The position numbers and the translations under genes were made by a program. This document shows, one piece after another, positions 8,549-16,990 of a stretch of 64,000 nt of DNA. Numbering within the stretch: position 1 is the stretch's first letter; each line of letters begins with the position of its first letter. The DNA comes from Streptomyces sp. AC558_RSS880 (GTDB lineage: Bacteria; Actinomycetota; Actinomycetes; Streptomycetales; Streptomycetaceae), in contig NZ_JAGMUJ010000022.1 in NCBI RefSeq assembly GCF_019049255.1, positions 1 to 64,000 of the forward strand, read 5' to 3'. Below the pieces are notes generated by a model, which was not told the origin of the DNA, ran no database searches, and worked only from the letters and a program-made list of their open reading frames with translations.

Positions 8549-9022
8549 GTGACGACGACCACAGCACTTCGCCTCGAAGAGATCACACCGAAGAACCTCA
8601 AGGCCGCCCTCGGCATACGGGTCCGCCCCGACCAGGAATTCGCGGTCTCGCCGGTGGTGGACTCCCTCGCCGAGGCCTACGTGCATCCCGCTTCCGCCTG
8701 GCCCCGCCTGATCATGGACGGCGACCGCGCGGTCGGCTTCCTGATGGCCTTCCTCGACATCGACTGGCACGAGGACGGCGGCAGCGTCATCCGCTCCGGC
8801 CTGTGGCGGCTGAACATCGCGGCGCAGGAGCAGGGCAAGGGGTACGGGCGGTTCGCCGTGGAGTCGGTGGCCGAGGAACTCCGCCGCCGGGGCGCGCGCG
8901 AGCTCTACGTCACCTGGGAGCCCGGCGACAACGGCCCCGAGGGCTTCTACCTGGGCCTGGGCTTCCGCAAGACCGGGGAGATCGCCGAGGGCGAGACGGT
9001 GGGCGTGCTGGACCTGGACTGA
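8549..9022 (+). CDS. GNAT-family N-acetyltransferase
   Basis: 157-residue acetyl-CoA-dependent N-acetyltransferase. Motif A with the pyrophosphate loop QGKGYG (95-100) follows the strand LWRLNIAA, and motif B lies around FYLGLGFRKTGE. It resembles the diamine/spermidine acetyltransferase branch (WHEDGGSVIRSGLWRL), but the acceptor cannot be fixed from sequence. TAGGGT at 8537-8542 lies 6 nt before the GTG, so the mRNA is probably leaderless. Confidence 0.85.
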   Translation: MTTTTALRLEEITPKNLKAALGIRVRPDQEFAVSPVVDSLAEAYVHPASAWPRLIMDGDRAVGFLMAFLDIDWHEDGGSVIRSGLWRLNIAAQEQGKGYGRFAVESVAEELRRRGARELYVTWEPGDNGPEGFYLGLGFRKTGEIAEGETVGVLDLD

Positions 9023-9026
9023 GCAC

Positions 9027-9073
9027 GCCCTAAAGGGGCGCGGGGAACTGCGCGACCAGCCACGACGGACCCG
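9027..9073. repeat. Dispersed Streptomyces intergenic repeat
   Basis: The stretch containing TAAAGGGGCGCGGGGAACTG and GCGCGACCAGCCACGAC is a short repeat I recall as scattered many times between genes in Streptomyces chromosomes. It sits just after the GNAT stop. Role unknown. Only one copy is seen in this window. Confidence 0.5.
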
Positions 9074-9185
9074 CGGGGACACTCACGCGGTGTCCCCCGG
9101 ACCTCCGGTCCGACACCTCCGCAGGAACTACCAGTGGCCGGGACCACACCTCGGGGCCGGGGCCACACCCAGGGGGAGCCGGGGG

Positions 9186-9614
9186 TCACCCCCAGTCCCG
9201 CGCGGAGCGCCCCCGTTTCGTCTCGGAGCGCTGCTTCTTCTCCCGCAACCGCCGCTCGTTGATGCCGCGCGGGATGCGGGTCGGCCTGCGCGGCTTGGGC
9301 GGGGGCGCGCTCGCCTCCGCGAGCAGCGCCGCCAGCCGCACCGCGGCCGTCTCGCGGTTGCGCCACTGCGAACGGTGCTCCGAAGCGCGCACGGTGATCA
9401 CCCCGCCGGTCAGCCGCCCGGCCAGCCGCTCCAGCGCCCGCTGCTTCCACACCTCGGGCAGCGCCTCGGTACGGGCGAGGTCGAAACGCAGTTCGACCTG
9501 GGAGTCGCTGGTGTTCACATGCTGTCCACCGGGCCCGGACGACCGCGAGAAACGCCACATGAGCTCGGCCTCGGGCAGGGAGACGGAGCCGCGGATGAGA
9601 TAGGGACCGGACAT
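9186..9614 (-). CDS. arfB: Alternative ribosome-rescue factor ArfB (peptidyl-tRNA hydrolase)
   Basis: 142-residue class-I release-factor-like protein that frees stalled ribosomes by hydrolysing peptidyl-tRNA. The catalytic GGQ is residues 29-31 in SSGPGGQHVNTSDSQVEL, and the C-terminus is a basic, probably unstructured tail (KPRRPTRIPRGINERRLREKKQRSETKRGR) of the kind that probes the empty mRNA channel. There is no codon-recognition domain, which separates it from PrfA/PrfB. Length matches the YaeJ/ArfB family. Confidence 0.92.
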   Translation of the reverse strand: MSGPYLIRGSVSLPEAELMWRFSRSSGPGGQHVNTSDSQVELRFDLARTEALPEVWKQRALERLAGRLTGGVITVRASEHRSQWRNRETAAVRLAALLAEASAPPPKPRRPTRIPRGINERRLREKKQRSETKRGRSARDWG

Positions 9615-9775
9615 GCCGTACAGGTTCCCGCGCCTGACCGGGCCACGTCACCCGAATATCCCGGATCACGGGTAAAGAAAGTAAAGAGACCCGGAACCTC
9701 TTGCACCCCTCTCCGCGTTCAAGGTGATAGCTGTAGCTTCTAGCCGTACGCAAACGAGGGAAGGGACTCCCAACA

Positions 9776-10351
9776 ATGGCTGTAAGCCTGTCCAAGGGTG
9801 GCAACGTCTCGCTCACCAAGGAGGCTCCGGGCCTGACCGCCGTCACCGTGGGCCTCGGCTGGGACGTCCGCACCACCACCGGCACGGACTTCGACCTCGA
9901 CGCCTCGGCGATCGCGGTCAACACGCAGGGCAAGGTCTACTCGGACGGCCACTTCGTGTTCTTCAACAACAAGCAGACCCCGGACAGCACCATCGTCCAC
10001 ACCGGTGACAACCGCACCGGCGAGGGCGCCGGCGACGACGAGGCGATCAACGTCAACCTCGCCGGGCTCCCGGCCGACATCGACAAGATCGTCTTCCCGG
10101 TCTCGATCTACGACGCCGAGAACCGCTCGCAGAACTTCGGCCAGGTGCGCAACGCCTACATCCGCATCATCAACCAGGCCGGCGGCGCCGAGATCGCCCG
10201 CTACGACCTGTCGGAGGACGCGGCCACCGAGACCGCCATGGTCTTCGGCGAGCTGTACCGCAACGGCGCGGAGTGGAAGTTCCGCGCGGTCGGCCAGGGC
10301 TACGCCTCGGGCCTCGTGGGCATCGCCCAGGACTTCGGCGTGAACGTCTGA
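9776..10351 (+). CDS. terD: TerD-family calcium-binding stress protein
   Basis: 191-residue TerD-domain protein. It begins [18 protein letters not shown] and carries the acidic calcium-site segments TDFDLDASA (38-44) and [15 protein letters not shown], then [20 protein letters not shown]. TerD proteins bind Ca2+ and occur in tellurite/stress and developmental clusters; several paralogues exist in each Streptomyces genome and most are not tellurite determinants. A GAGGGAAGGGA ribosome site precedes the ATG. GGAAC at 9693 and GTT at 9717 are spaced 19 nt apart, loosely like an ECF promoter. A strong terminator follows. Confidence 0.92.
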   Translation: MAVSLSKGGNVSLTKEAPGLTAVTVGLGWDVRTTTGTDFDLDASAIAVNTQGKVYSDGHFVFFNNKQTPDSTIVHTGDNRTGEGAGDDEAINVNLAGLPADIDKIVFPVSIYDAENRSQNFGQVRNAYIRIINQAGGAEIARYDLSEDAATETAMVFGELYRNGAEWKFRAVGQGYASGLVGIAQDFGVNV

Positions 10352-10373
10352 CGGACACCCCGCCTCCGCATCG

Positions 10374-10410
10374 GAGCCCCCGGCCCGGCGTCCCGCCCGG
10401 CCGGGGGCTC
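10374..10410. terminator. Bidirectional terminator
   Basis: GAGCCCCCGGCC and GGCCGGGGGCTC form perfect 12-bp arms in the 69-bp gap between the convergent terD-like and M1 peptidase genes. No U-tract, as is usual in Streptomyces. Confidence 0.8.
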
Positions 10411-10420
10411 CTGCACGCGC

Positions 10421-11824
10421 TCAGGGCCGCTCCGGCCGCCCCTCGCCGTACAGCCAGTCCTCCCAGATCCCGGCGAAGTCCTCACCGGGAGCCGACTCCT
10501 CCACGTACGACGTGAAGTCGCCGGTGTCCGCGTTGCCGTGGCGGTGCTCCCGCGCCCAGCCCCGGAGCAGGGCGCGGAAGGCGTCGTCGCCGACCGTCTG
10601 CCGGACCTTGTGCAGGACCATCGCGCCGCGCCAGTACACGGGAGTGGCGGAGATGCGCGCCGCGTCCGGCGGCCTCGCGGGCGGGAAGGACCACAGCGCC
10701 GCGTTGGTCCCCGCGTCCGGGAAGTACCCGCCGGCGTACAGCGAGTCGAACGTCTGCTGCGCGGTGTCGCCGCCGTGGTCCTCCTGCCACAGCCACTGCG
10801 CGTACGTCGCGAAGCCCTCGTTGAGCCACATGTCCCGCCAGGTGCGCGGGGTCACCGAGTTGCCGTACCACTGGTGGGCGATCTCGTGGACCAGCAGCCC
10901 GGTGTCGGGGGCCCCGGGGAAGACCGGCCGGTTCTGGGTCTCCAGGGCGTACCCGGCGTCCTCGGGACGCTCGACGACCGCGCCCGCGGAGGAGAAGGGG
11001 TACGGACCGAAGGTCCGCTCCGCCCATGCCAGCACCTCGGGGATCCGTGCCAGGACCGCACGGCTCGCCCCCGCCTGCTCCGGATCGACGGCCGTGTACA
11101 CGGGCAGCCCGTCGGCGGTCGCCGTGCGGCGGACCTCGTACCTGCCGATGGCCAGCGTCGCGAGATAGCTCGCCATCGGCTCGCCGGTGCGCCAGCGGTA
11201 CGTCGTACGGCTCCCCTTCCGCTCCTCACCGGCCGGCTCCCCGTTGGACACCGCCCGCCACTCCTCCGGCACGGTCACCGCGAGGGCGTACGTCGCCTTG
11301 TCGGAGGGGTGGTGATTGCCCGGGAACCACACCATCGACCCCACCGGCTCCCCCAGCGCCAGCGCCCCGTCGGCGGTGCGCAGCCAGCCCTCCTCGGAAC
11401 CGTCCGGGTCGGTGAGGGTCACCGGGGCGCCGCCGTAGCGGACGGTCACCCGGAAGGTGCCGTCCACCGCCTCGCGCGGGCGGACGGTCAGCTCCTGCCC
11501 CGCCCGGCTCCAGCGGGCGGCCACACCGTCCACGGTGACCTCCTCGACGTCGAGCCCCTCGAGGTCGAGGTTCAGCGCGGAGAGGTCCTCCGCCGCCCGG
11601 GCGGTGATCGTCGCGGTGCCGGTGAGACGGTGCGAGCGGGGGTCGTAGGCGAGGTCGAGGGCGTAGTGGCCGACGTCGTAACCACCGTTACCGGCCTTCG
11701 GGAAGTAGGGATCACCCACGCCGGGACGGCCGGCGGAACCCCCGGCCCCACCCCCACAGGCGGCCACGGACACCACGAGCAGGGCGGCGGCGACACTGCG
11801 GAAGCCGGGGCGGTGGAAGCGCAC
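10421..11824 (-). CDS. M1-family metallopeptidase lipoprotein
   Basis: 467-residue zinc aminopeptidase-like protein, expected on the outer face of the membrane. The signal ends in AAC with Cys23 as lipidation site. An N-terminal beta domain (about 45-210) precedes the catalytic domain with HEIAH (313-317) and the third zinc ligand Glu336 in NEGFATY. The GAMEN-type exopeptidase motif is replaced by GYALETQ, so substrate handling may differ from PepN. It is about half PepN length and lacks the C-terminal ARM domain, as in other short secreted M1 proteins. Confidence 0.9.
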   Translation of the reverse strand: MRFHRPGFRSVAAALLVVSVAACGGGAGGSAGRPGVGDPYFPKAGNGGYDVGHYALDLAYDPRSHRLTGTATITARAAEDLSALNLDLEGLDVEEVTVDGVAARWSRAGQELTVRPREAVDGTFRVTVRYGGAPVTLTDPDGSEEGWLRTADGALALGEPVGSMVWFPGNHHPSDKATYALAVTVPEEWRAVSNGEPAGEERKGSRTTYRWRTGEPMASYLATLAIGRYEVRRTATADGLPVYTAVDPEQAGASRAVLARIPEVLAWAERTFGPYPFSSAGAVVERPEDAGYALETQNRPVFPGAPDTGLLVHEIAHQWYGNSVTPRTWRDMWLNEGFATYAQWLWQEDHGGDTAQQTFDSLYAGGYFPDAGTNAALWSFPPARPPDAARISATPVYWRGAMVLHKVRQTVGDDAFRALLRGWAREHRHGNADTGDFTSYVEESAPGEDFAGIWEDWLYGEGRPERP

Positions 11825-11874
11825 CCCGGGATCCTATGAGGAGCGACGCGCCACGGCGTGACACCATCACCCCC

Positions 11875-12375
11875 GTGCTCGACATCGGCTACGCCCTCTC
11901 CAACCGCTTCCCCGACCCCCCGCAGACCGACTACCGCCGCGCGGACGTCCACGCCCTGCGGCACGACCTGTTCTGCGGGGACGTCTACCTCGCCGACACC
12001 GAGACGGACCGCGAGCTGTCCACGGCCTGGGGATGGGTGCCGGTGCTCGACTTCGCGTGGGCGCTGTGCGACATCGTGGAACTCGTCGACCGGGACCCGG
12101 CCGGCTCCCGGGCCTCCCGCCCCCAGCACGCGGAACTGGACTTCACCGAGTCCACCGACCGCCTGCTCTTCGAACGCCGCTTCGGCTGGGTGGACATCGA
12201 GGCGGAGTGGCTTCCGGCCGCCGAACCCCCGCTGACCTTCTCCCACGCCGAACTCCGCCGCGAGGCCCGCGACTTCCTCCACGACCTCCTCGCCGACCTG
12301 ACCGACCTCCACGAGGACCTCGCCGAGAACCCGGCCGTCTGGACCCTCCAGGCCCGCTTCCCCCGCGTGCAGTAA
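11875..12375 (+). CDS. Conserved Streptomyces protein of unknown function
   Basis: 166-residue acidic protein I do not recognise beyond being conserved in Streptomyces. It begins VLDIGYALSNRFPDPPQTDYRRADVHALRHDLFCGD and is rich in Asp/Glu/Leu in its C-terminal half (LHDLLADLTDLHEDLAEN), with no signal or membrane segment. An in-frame ATG at 11836 would add 13 residues, but it is only 12 bp from the divergent peptidase start; the GTG at 11875 leaves room for promoters. No operon partner. Confidence 0.7.
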   Translation: MLDIGYALSNRFPDPPQTDYRRADVHALRHDLFCGDVYLADTETDRELSTAWGWVPVLDFAWALCDIVELVDRDPAGSRASRPQHAELDFTESTDRLLFERRFGWVDIEAEWLPAAEPPLTFSHAELRREARDFLHDLLADLTDLHEDLAENPAVWTLQARFPRVQ

Positions 12376-12385
12376 CCCCCTCCCC

Positions 12386-13063
12386 TCAGTCCTCCACCCT
12401 GATCCCCAGCTCCCCCGCCAGCACCGGCGCCAGATCCAGCAACTGGGCCGTGCCGATCACCGCCCCCGACAGCCGGTCCACCCCCCTCGCGATCTCCAGC
12501 GACGCGACCCCCCGCAGGTCCACGTCCTTCAGCGTGGCCCCCGAGAGGTCCACGCCCTTCAGCGCGCAGTCCACGAACTCCACGCGCTCCAGCCGGGCAC
12601 CGCCGAAGTCCGGCTCGACCAGGACGCACCCCTCGAAGACGACGTCCTGGAGCCGGGCCGAACGCAGGTTCAGGAAGTCGATCTTCCCGCCCCGGACCAG
12701 CACCCGCTCCAGCGCCGCCCCGTGCAACTGCGTCCCCCCGAGACGCGCGTCGGTCAGCTCGACGTCGCGCAGGGTCGCCCCCGCGAGGTCGGTGCCCACA
12801 CCCCGGACACCGGCGAGCACCGAGTCCAGCACCCGCGCCCGGGACAACCGCGTCCCGTCCAGCGCGCACCCCGTCAGCGCGCAGTCCATGAAACGCGCCC
12901 CGCCGCCGTCCTGCCCGGCGAAGTCCGCCTCCCGGAACTCCAGCCCGTCGTAGTCCCCGTCCGGCTCCAGCCCACCCCCCTCGTACCGCTCCAGCGCGGG
13001 CAACCGCAGCTCGGGGCGGAACGCCGCCTTCACCCTCGTACCGCCCACCGCTCTCCTCGCCAT
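12386..13063 (-). CDS. Pentapeptide-repeat protein
   Basis: 225-residue protein dominated by pentapeptide repeats (pattern A[D/N]LXX) from about residue 35 to 190, for example READFAGQDGGGARF, GTDLAGATLRDVELTDARL, GVDLSGATLKDVDLRGV. These fold as a right-handed quadrilateral beta-helix. The C-terminal segment (LEIARGVDRLSGAVIGTAQLLDLAPVLAGELGI) is the non-repeat cap common to this subfamily. Some relatives (QnrB, MfpA) mimic DNA and protect gyrase; nothing here proves that role. The ATG at 13063 was preferred over upstream starts because the upstream residues are low-quality antisense sequence. Confidence 0.88.
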   Translation of the reverse strand: MARRAVGGTRVKAAFRPELRLPALERYEGGGLEPDGDYDGLEFREADFAGQDGGGARFMDCALTGCALDGTRLSRARVLDSVLAGVRGVGTDLAGATLRDVELTDARLGGTQLHGAALERVLVRGGKIDFLNLRSARLQDVVFEGCVLVEPDFGGARLERVEFVDCALKGVDLSGATLKDVDLRGVASLEIARGVDRLSGAVIGTAQLLDLAPVLAGELGIRVED

Positions 13064-13195
13064 GCCCCCATGCTGCACCCCACCACTGACAACCCGTCCG
13101 ACCTGCCAGAACCCGGCGCATGTCACATTCCCGCGCCCTCGCTCCGTCCTCTACGCAAAGCCGGAAGACGACCCGACCGAGGGAGACCCCCAGCC

Positions 13196-14356
13196 ATGCA
13201 CCCCATCACCGTCATCGGCGGCGGCTTCGCCGGACTCACCGCGGCCATCACCGCCGCCGAAGCGGGCGCCAAGGTCACCGTCCACGAAGCCCACCACACC
13301 CTGGGCGGCCGGGCCCGCACCGCCGAAGGCCCCTACCGGACGAACGAGGGACCACACGCCCTCTACAACGGCGGCCCGCACTGGACCTGGCTCCGACAGC
13401 GCGGCCTCATCGGCCCGCTCGCCCCGCTCCCGCCCCTGGAGGCGGCCCGGCTGCGGCTCCGCCACCGGGGCACCCTGCGCCGCACTCCGCCCTTCGCCCT
13501 GCTGAAACTCCTGCGCCGCGGCATCGCCCAGGCCCCCGTCGACACCGACTTCCTCACCTGGGCCACCGACATCGCCGGCGAGGAGGGCGCGCGGGCCGCC
13601 GCCCACTACGCCGCGGTCGCCCTGTTCCACCACGACCCGGGCTCCCTGTCCGCCGCGTTCGTGCAGGAACGCCTGCGCCGCGCCACCAAACTGCCCCCGG
13701 AGGCCCACTACCCGCGCGGCGGCTGGGGCGGACTCATCGACCGGATGGCCGCCCACGCGTGGAACCTGGGCGTACGGATGGAGACCCTGTCTCGCGTCCA
13801 CACCCTGCCCACCGACACCCCGGTCGTCGTCGCCACCTCGCTCGACTCCGCCCGCCGCCTCCTCGGCGACCCCTCGCTGACCTGGCCGAGCGGCCGCACC
13901 GTCCTGGTCGACCTCGCCGTACGCACCCGGCGCGGTGACGCGTTCGCCGTGTCCGACCTCGACGCGCCCGGCTGGCTGGAGCGGTTCACCGCCCAGGACC
14001 GCACCCTCGCCCCCGCCGGCGAGCAGCTGATCCAGGGCCAGATCCCCATCGGCCCGCACGAGACCAAGGCGGACGGCACCGCCCGCGCGGAGGAACTGCT
14101 CGACCTCGCCTTCCAGGGCTGGCGGCAGCGGGTCACCTGGCGGCGGGACACGGTGGCGAACGGCCGCACCGGCGCCGTCGACCTGCCCGGCACCAGCTGG
14201 CGCGACCGCCCCGCCGTCGACCGCGGCGACGGCGTCTACCTCGCCGGTGACCAGGTCGCCGCCCCCGGCGTGCTCTCCGAGGTCTCCTTCAACAGCGCCC
14301 TGACGGCCGTCTCCCTCGCCCTCGGCCGGAACACCCTTGACCTCAAGCATGCTTGA
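13196..14356 (+). CDS. FAD-dependent amine-oxidase/phytoene-desaturase-like protein
   Basis: 386-residue flavoprotein. The N-terminal Rossmann fingerprint VIGGGFAGLTAA (Gly8-Gly13) with the acidic end VTVHEAHHTLGGRA and the C-terminal FAD motif GDGVYLAGDQVAAPG place it in the NAD(P)-binding_8/phytoene-dehydrogenase-like group. Substrate unknown; no carotenoid or amine pathway genes are adjacent. GAGGGAGA lies 11 nt before the ATG. Its last codons lie within the SoxR-type operator of the next gene, so the two are physically interlocked, and both are predicted redox enzymes. Confidence 0.85.
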   Translation: MHPITVIGGGFAGLTAAITAAEAGAKVTVHEAHHTLGGRARTAEGPYRTNEGPHALYNGGPHWTWLRQRGLIGPLAPLPPLEAARLRLRHRGTLRRTPPFALLKLLRRGIAQAPVDTDFLTWATDIAGEEGARAAAHYAAVALFHHDPGSLSAAFVQERLRRATKLPPEAHYPRGGWGGLIDRMAAHAWNLGVRMETLSRVHTLPTDTPVVVATSLDSARRLLGDPSLTWPSGRTVLVDLAVRTRRGDAFAVSDLDAPGWLERFTAQDRTLAPAGEQLIQGQIPIGPHETKADGTARAEELLDLAFQGWRQRVTWRRDTVANGRTGAVDLPGTSWRDRPAVDRGDGVYLAGDQVAAPGVLSEVSFNSALTAVSLALGRNTLDLKHA

Positions 14357-14367
14357 GGTCGAAGAGT
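14337..14367 (+). promoter_or_regulatory. SoxR box and MerR-type promoter
   Basis: CCTCAAGCATGCTTGAGG (14341-14358) lies in a 22-bp perfect palindrome at 14339-14360. It matches the SoxR box, differing from the classical E. coli form only in the centre. TTGACC at 14337-14342 and AAGAGT at 14362-14367 are separated by 19 bp, the overlong spacer typical of MerR-family activated promoters. In S. coelicolor the orthologous oxidoreductase (SCO4266, recall) belongs to the SoxR regulon. The box overlaps the TGA of the flavoprotein gene. Confidence 0.85.
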
Positions 14368-14411
14368 GGGAGCCGCAACGGCGCACGACCCGACCCCTGG
14401 GGAGATCCCAC

Positions 14412-15386
14412 ATGCACGCCATCCGTCTGCACGCCTTCGGCCCGGCCGAGAACCTCACCCACGAAGAGGTCGAGGACCCGCGGCCGGGCCCGGGACAGGT
14501 CCGCATCGCCGTCCGCGCGGCCGGTGTCCACCTCCTCGACACGGCCCTGCGGGAGGGCCTGCGGGGCCCCGGCCCGGCCCCGGCCACCCTGCCGACCGTC
14601 CCCGGCCGCGAGATCGCCGGAGTGGTCGACGCACTCGGCGAAGGCACCCCCGAGGACCTGCTCGGCCGCCGCGTCGTCGCCCACCTCGGCTTCGCCCCCG
14701 GCGGCTACGCGGAACTGGCCGTCACCGACGCCGACCGGCTCCACGAGGTGCCACAGCGCCTCGACTTCGCCGAGGCCGTCGCCATGATCGGCACGGGCCG
14801 TACGGTGATGGGGATCGTGCAGTTCGCCGAACCGGGCCCCGGCGACGTGGTCCTCGTCCCGGCCGCGGCGGGCGGCATCGGCACACTCCTCGTGCAGTAC
14901 GCCAAGAACGCCGGCGCCACCGTCATCGGCCTGGCCGGCGGCCCCGCGAAGACCGCCCGGGTGACAGCCGACGGCGCCGACCTCGCCGTCGACTACACGG
15001 ACCCCGACTGGCCCGAACGGCTCGACGCCCACCGGGGCAAGGTCACCCTCGTCTACGACGGCGTGGGCGGGGACGTCGCCCGCGCGGCGGTCGCCCTGCT
15101 CGCCCCCGACGGCCGCCACATCGTGTTCGGCTGGTCCTCCCAGGGCATCAGCAGCGACAGCCCGTACCTCGTCGAGGGCCTCTCGACCAACGTCCTCGGC
15201 CCCGAGATGATGCGCAGGGCAGGCGGCCCCAACCCCGTCCGCACCCTCGAACTGCGCGCCCTCACCGAGGCCGCCGAGGGCAGACTCACCCCCGCCGTCC
15301 ACCGCTTCCCGCTCGCCGAGGCCGCCGCCGCCCACCGGGCCCTGGAGAACAGGGCCACGACCGGAAAAGTCGTCCTGGAGCCATAG
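14412..15386 (+). CDS. Zinc-independent quinone oxidoreductase (MDR family)
   Basis: 324-residue NADPH:quinone-reductase-like member of the medium-chain dehydrogenase superfamily, cytoplasmic. The N-terminal GroES-like domain (about 1-115) lacks zinc ligands; the cofactor domain has AAAGGIGTLLVQYAK (Gly154-Gly157) and the dimer/active segment with DGVGGD. The SoxR-type promoter implies induction by redox-active compounds such as quinone antibiotics (family knowledge plus inference). GGGGAGATCCCAC precedes the ATG. It is followed after 23 nt by the phosphotransferase gene, which has its own -10 box. Confidence 0.9.
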   Translation: MHAIRLHAFGPAENLTHEEVEDPRPGPGQVRIAVRAAGVHLLDTALREGLRGPGPAPATLPTVPGREIAGVVDALGEGTPEDLLGRRVVAHLGFAPGGYAELAVTDADRLHEVPQRLDFAEAVAMIGTGRTVMGIVQFAEPGPGDVVLVPAAAGGIGTLLVQYAKNAGATVIGLAGGPAKTARVTADGADLAVDYTDPDWPERLDAHRGKVTLVYDGVGGDVARAAVALLAPDGRHIVFGWSSQGISSDSPYLVEGLSTNVLGPEMMRRAGGPNPVRTLELRALTEAAEGRLTPAVHRFPLAEAAAAHRALENRATTGKVVLEP

Positions 15387-15409
15387 CCGGCGCCACTACT
15401 GTGCGAAAG

Positions 15410-16297
15410 ATGATCGACGTCCCCGCAGAACTCGCCGCCGCCCAGGAGAAGTTCAACAAGGAGGCCGGTCGCGCCTTCATCGCCGCCCTGCCGGACCTGG
15501 CCGCCACCTTCCTGGACCGCTGGAAGCTGCGCGTCACCGGCGCGCCCATGCACGGCGTCAGCGCCCTGGTCCTCCCCGTCGACCGCGCGGACGACACACC
15601 GGCGGTGCTGAAGCTCCAGATCCGCGACCACGAGACCGAGGGCGAGGCCGTCGCCCTGCGCCTGTGGAACGGCGACGGGGCGGTCCGCCTGCTCGACCAC
15701 GACGCACCCACCGGCACCATGCTCCTGGAACGCCTCGACGCCTCCCGCATGCTCGCCCACCAGCCCGACGTGCACGAGGGCGTCCTGGTGATCGCCCGCC
15801 TCCTCGCCCACCTCCACACCACCCCGGCACCCGAGGGCATGCGCCACCTCCGCGACATCACCCGGTCCATGCTGGAGCGGACCCCCCGGGCCCTGGAACA
15901 CATCCCGGACCCGTCCGCCCGCCGCCTCGTCGCCGACTGCGCCGCCGCCGTACGCGAGGTCGCCGACGAACCCGGCGACCGCCTGCTCCACTGGGACCTG
16001 CACGACGAGAACGTCCTCGCCGCCGACCGCGCCCCCTGGCTCGCCATCGACCCCAAACCCCTGGCCGGCGACCCCGGCTTCGACCTCTGGCCCGCCCTGG
16101 CCAACAACTTCGACGCCGACGACATCCACTGGCGCTTCGACGCCATGACCGACGTCCTCGGCCTGGACCGCGCGCGGGCGCGCGCGTGGACGTACGGACG
16201 GCTCCTGCAGAACTGCCTGTGGGAGACCGAGGACGGCCGCCCGCTGGACGAGGCGGACCTGGAGATCGCGCGCCGGCTGCGCGGTCGTACGGCATGA
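15410..16297 (+). CDS. APH(6)-type aminoglycoside/hydroxyurea phosphotransferase
   Basis: 295-residue kinase of the streptomycin 6-phosphotransferase/hydroxyurea-kinase family. Catalytic loop HWDLHDENVL (His194-Asn201, Asp199 near the base position) is followed by the metal segment IDPKPLAGDPGFDLWP. The N-lobe is short (LVLPVDRADDTPAVLKLQ). The family includes StrA-like resistance enzymes, but most chromosomal members have no proven antibiotic target. TACTGT at 15397-15402 lies 7 nt before the ATG, which suggests a leaderless mRNA; an in-frame GTG 9 nt upstream would fall inside that box. Confidence 0.85.
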   Translation: MIDVPAELAAAQEKFNKEAGRAFIAALPDLAATFLDRWKLRVTGAPMHGVSALVLPVDRADDTPAVLKLQIRDHETEGEAVALRLWNGDGAVRLLDHDAPTGTMLLERLDASRMLAHQPDVHEGVLVIARLLAHLHTTPAPEGMRHLRDITRSMLERTPRALEHIPDPSARRLVADCAAAVREVADEPGDRLLHWDLHDENVLAADRAPWLAIDPKPLAGDPGFDLWPALANNFDADDIHWRFDAMTDVLGLDRARARAWTYGRLLQNCLWETEDGRPLDEADLEIARRLRGRTA

Positions 16298-16298
16298 A

Positions 16299-16332
16299 AA
16301 ACCCCAGGTCAGAAGGGTCTGACCTGGGGTTT
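16299..16332. terminator. Bidirectional intrinsic terminator
   Basis: AAACCCCAGGTCAGA and TCTGACCTGGGGTTT are perfect 15-bp arms with a 4-nt loop, with short A and T runs at the ends. It terminates both the phosphotransferase gene and the oppositely oriented tRNA gene. Confidence 0.9.
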
Positions 16333-16337
16333 CACCG

Positions 16338-16411
16338 AGCCCCCTGTCGGATTCGAACCGACGACCTACGCATTACAAGTGCGTTGCTCTGGCCAGCTGA
16401 GCTAAGGAGGC
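16338..16411 (-). tRNA. tRNA-Thr (anticodon UGU)
   Basis: On the minus strand the sequence folds into a cloverleaf. Acceptor GCCTCCT pairs with AGGGGGC, the D-arm follows AGCTCAGCTGG, anticodon stem ACGCA/TGCGT closes the loop CTTGTAA (anticodon TGT), and the T-arm carries GGTTCGAATCC. The discriminator is U and CCA is not encoded. It reads ACA, a rare threonine codon here. Confidence 0.95.
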
Positions 16412-16497
16412 GCCGCGCGGCGCGCGCGAAGGCTGGTCCACTGTACACAGAGCCGGTTTCGCCGGGCCACGCACGTGTGGGACGAGGTCCCGCCCGT

Positions 16498-16908
16498 TCA
16501 CCCCAAGTCGTACTCGAAGGTGTACGCCACCTCCGTCTCCCCGTGCCGGTAGGTGAACCCGCCCGTGCCGCGCAGCCCCGTCAACTCCTCGGTACCCGAG
16601 CCCTCGACGACCTCGAAGGTGCAGTGGACGGTGCCGTCGGGCTCGAAGCGGCCGCGCTCCTCCAGGACGAAGGTGCCGGCCCGGCCGTCGACCCGGCCGC
16701 CGACGAGCTCCATGCCCGTGAAGGTGCCCGTTCCGCCGGTCAGGTAGGTGATCGCGTAGTCGCAGGTCGTGGCCTCGGCCTCGATGCCGCCCGAGAAGGC
16801 GTTGGTGACCGTGGCGTGCGCGAGGCGGGGGAGGTCGCCCTCCTCGGTGACGGGGCTCTCCTTCCAGCCGGCGAAGGTGAAGTGGCCGGTGATCTCGGTG
16901 GTGGGCAT
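16498..16908 (-). CDS. DUF3224 domain protein
   Basis: 136-residue protein that is one DUF3224 domain, a small beta-barrel-like fold of unknown function. Typical motifs are GHFTFAGWKE near the start, a central CDYAITYLTGGTGTFTGMELV, and GSGTEELTGLRGTGGFTYRHG near the end. It is cytoplasmic. It is transcribed divergently from the WYL regulator across an 82-bp gap that contains a perfect inverted repeat, so it is the obvious target of that regulator. The same pairing is frequent in Streptomyces. Confidence 0.88.
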   Translation of the reverse strand: MPTTEITGHFTFAGWKESPVTEEGDLPRLAHATVTNAFSGGIEAEATTCDYAITYLTGGTGTFTGMELVGGRVDGRAGTFVLEERGRFEPDGTVHCTFEVVEGSGTEELTGLRGTGGFTYRHGETEVAYTFEYDLG

Positions 16909-16957
16909 GGGCGTTCCCTTCCGGGTGGACGACGGTGTGACCCCACCCTTCCGGCCC

Positions 16958-16980
16958 TACCTGACATCCTCTGTCAGGTA
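16958..16980. promoter_or_regulatory. Inverted-repeat operator between DUF3224 and WYL genes
   Basis: TACCTGACA and TGTCAGGTA form perfect 9-bp arms around TCCTC. It sits 10 bp before the regulator ATG and 50 bp before the DUF3224 ATG, in the only gap these divergent genes share, so autoregulation is likely. Confidence 0.7.
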
Positions 16981-16990
16981 CGGCGGGACA

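Noticed and set aside
9693..9719. ECF (SigR/SigE-like) promoter for the terD-like gene
   Set aside because: GGAAC-N19-GTT is close but the spacing and flanks are not exact; mentioned only in the gene entry.
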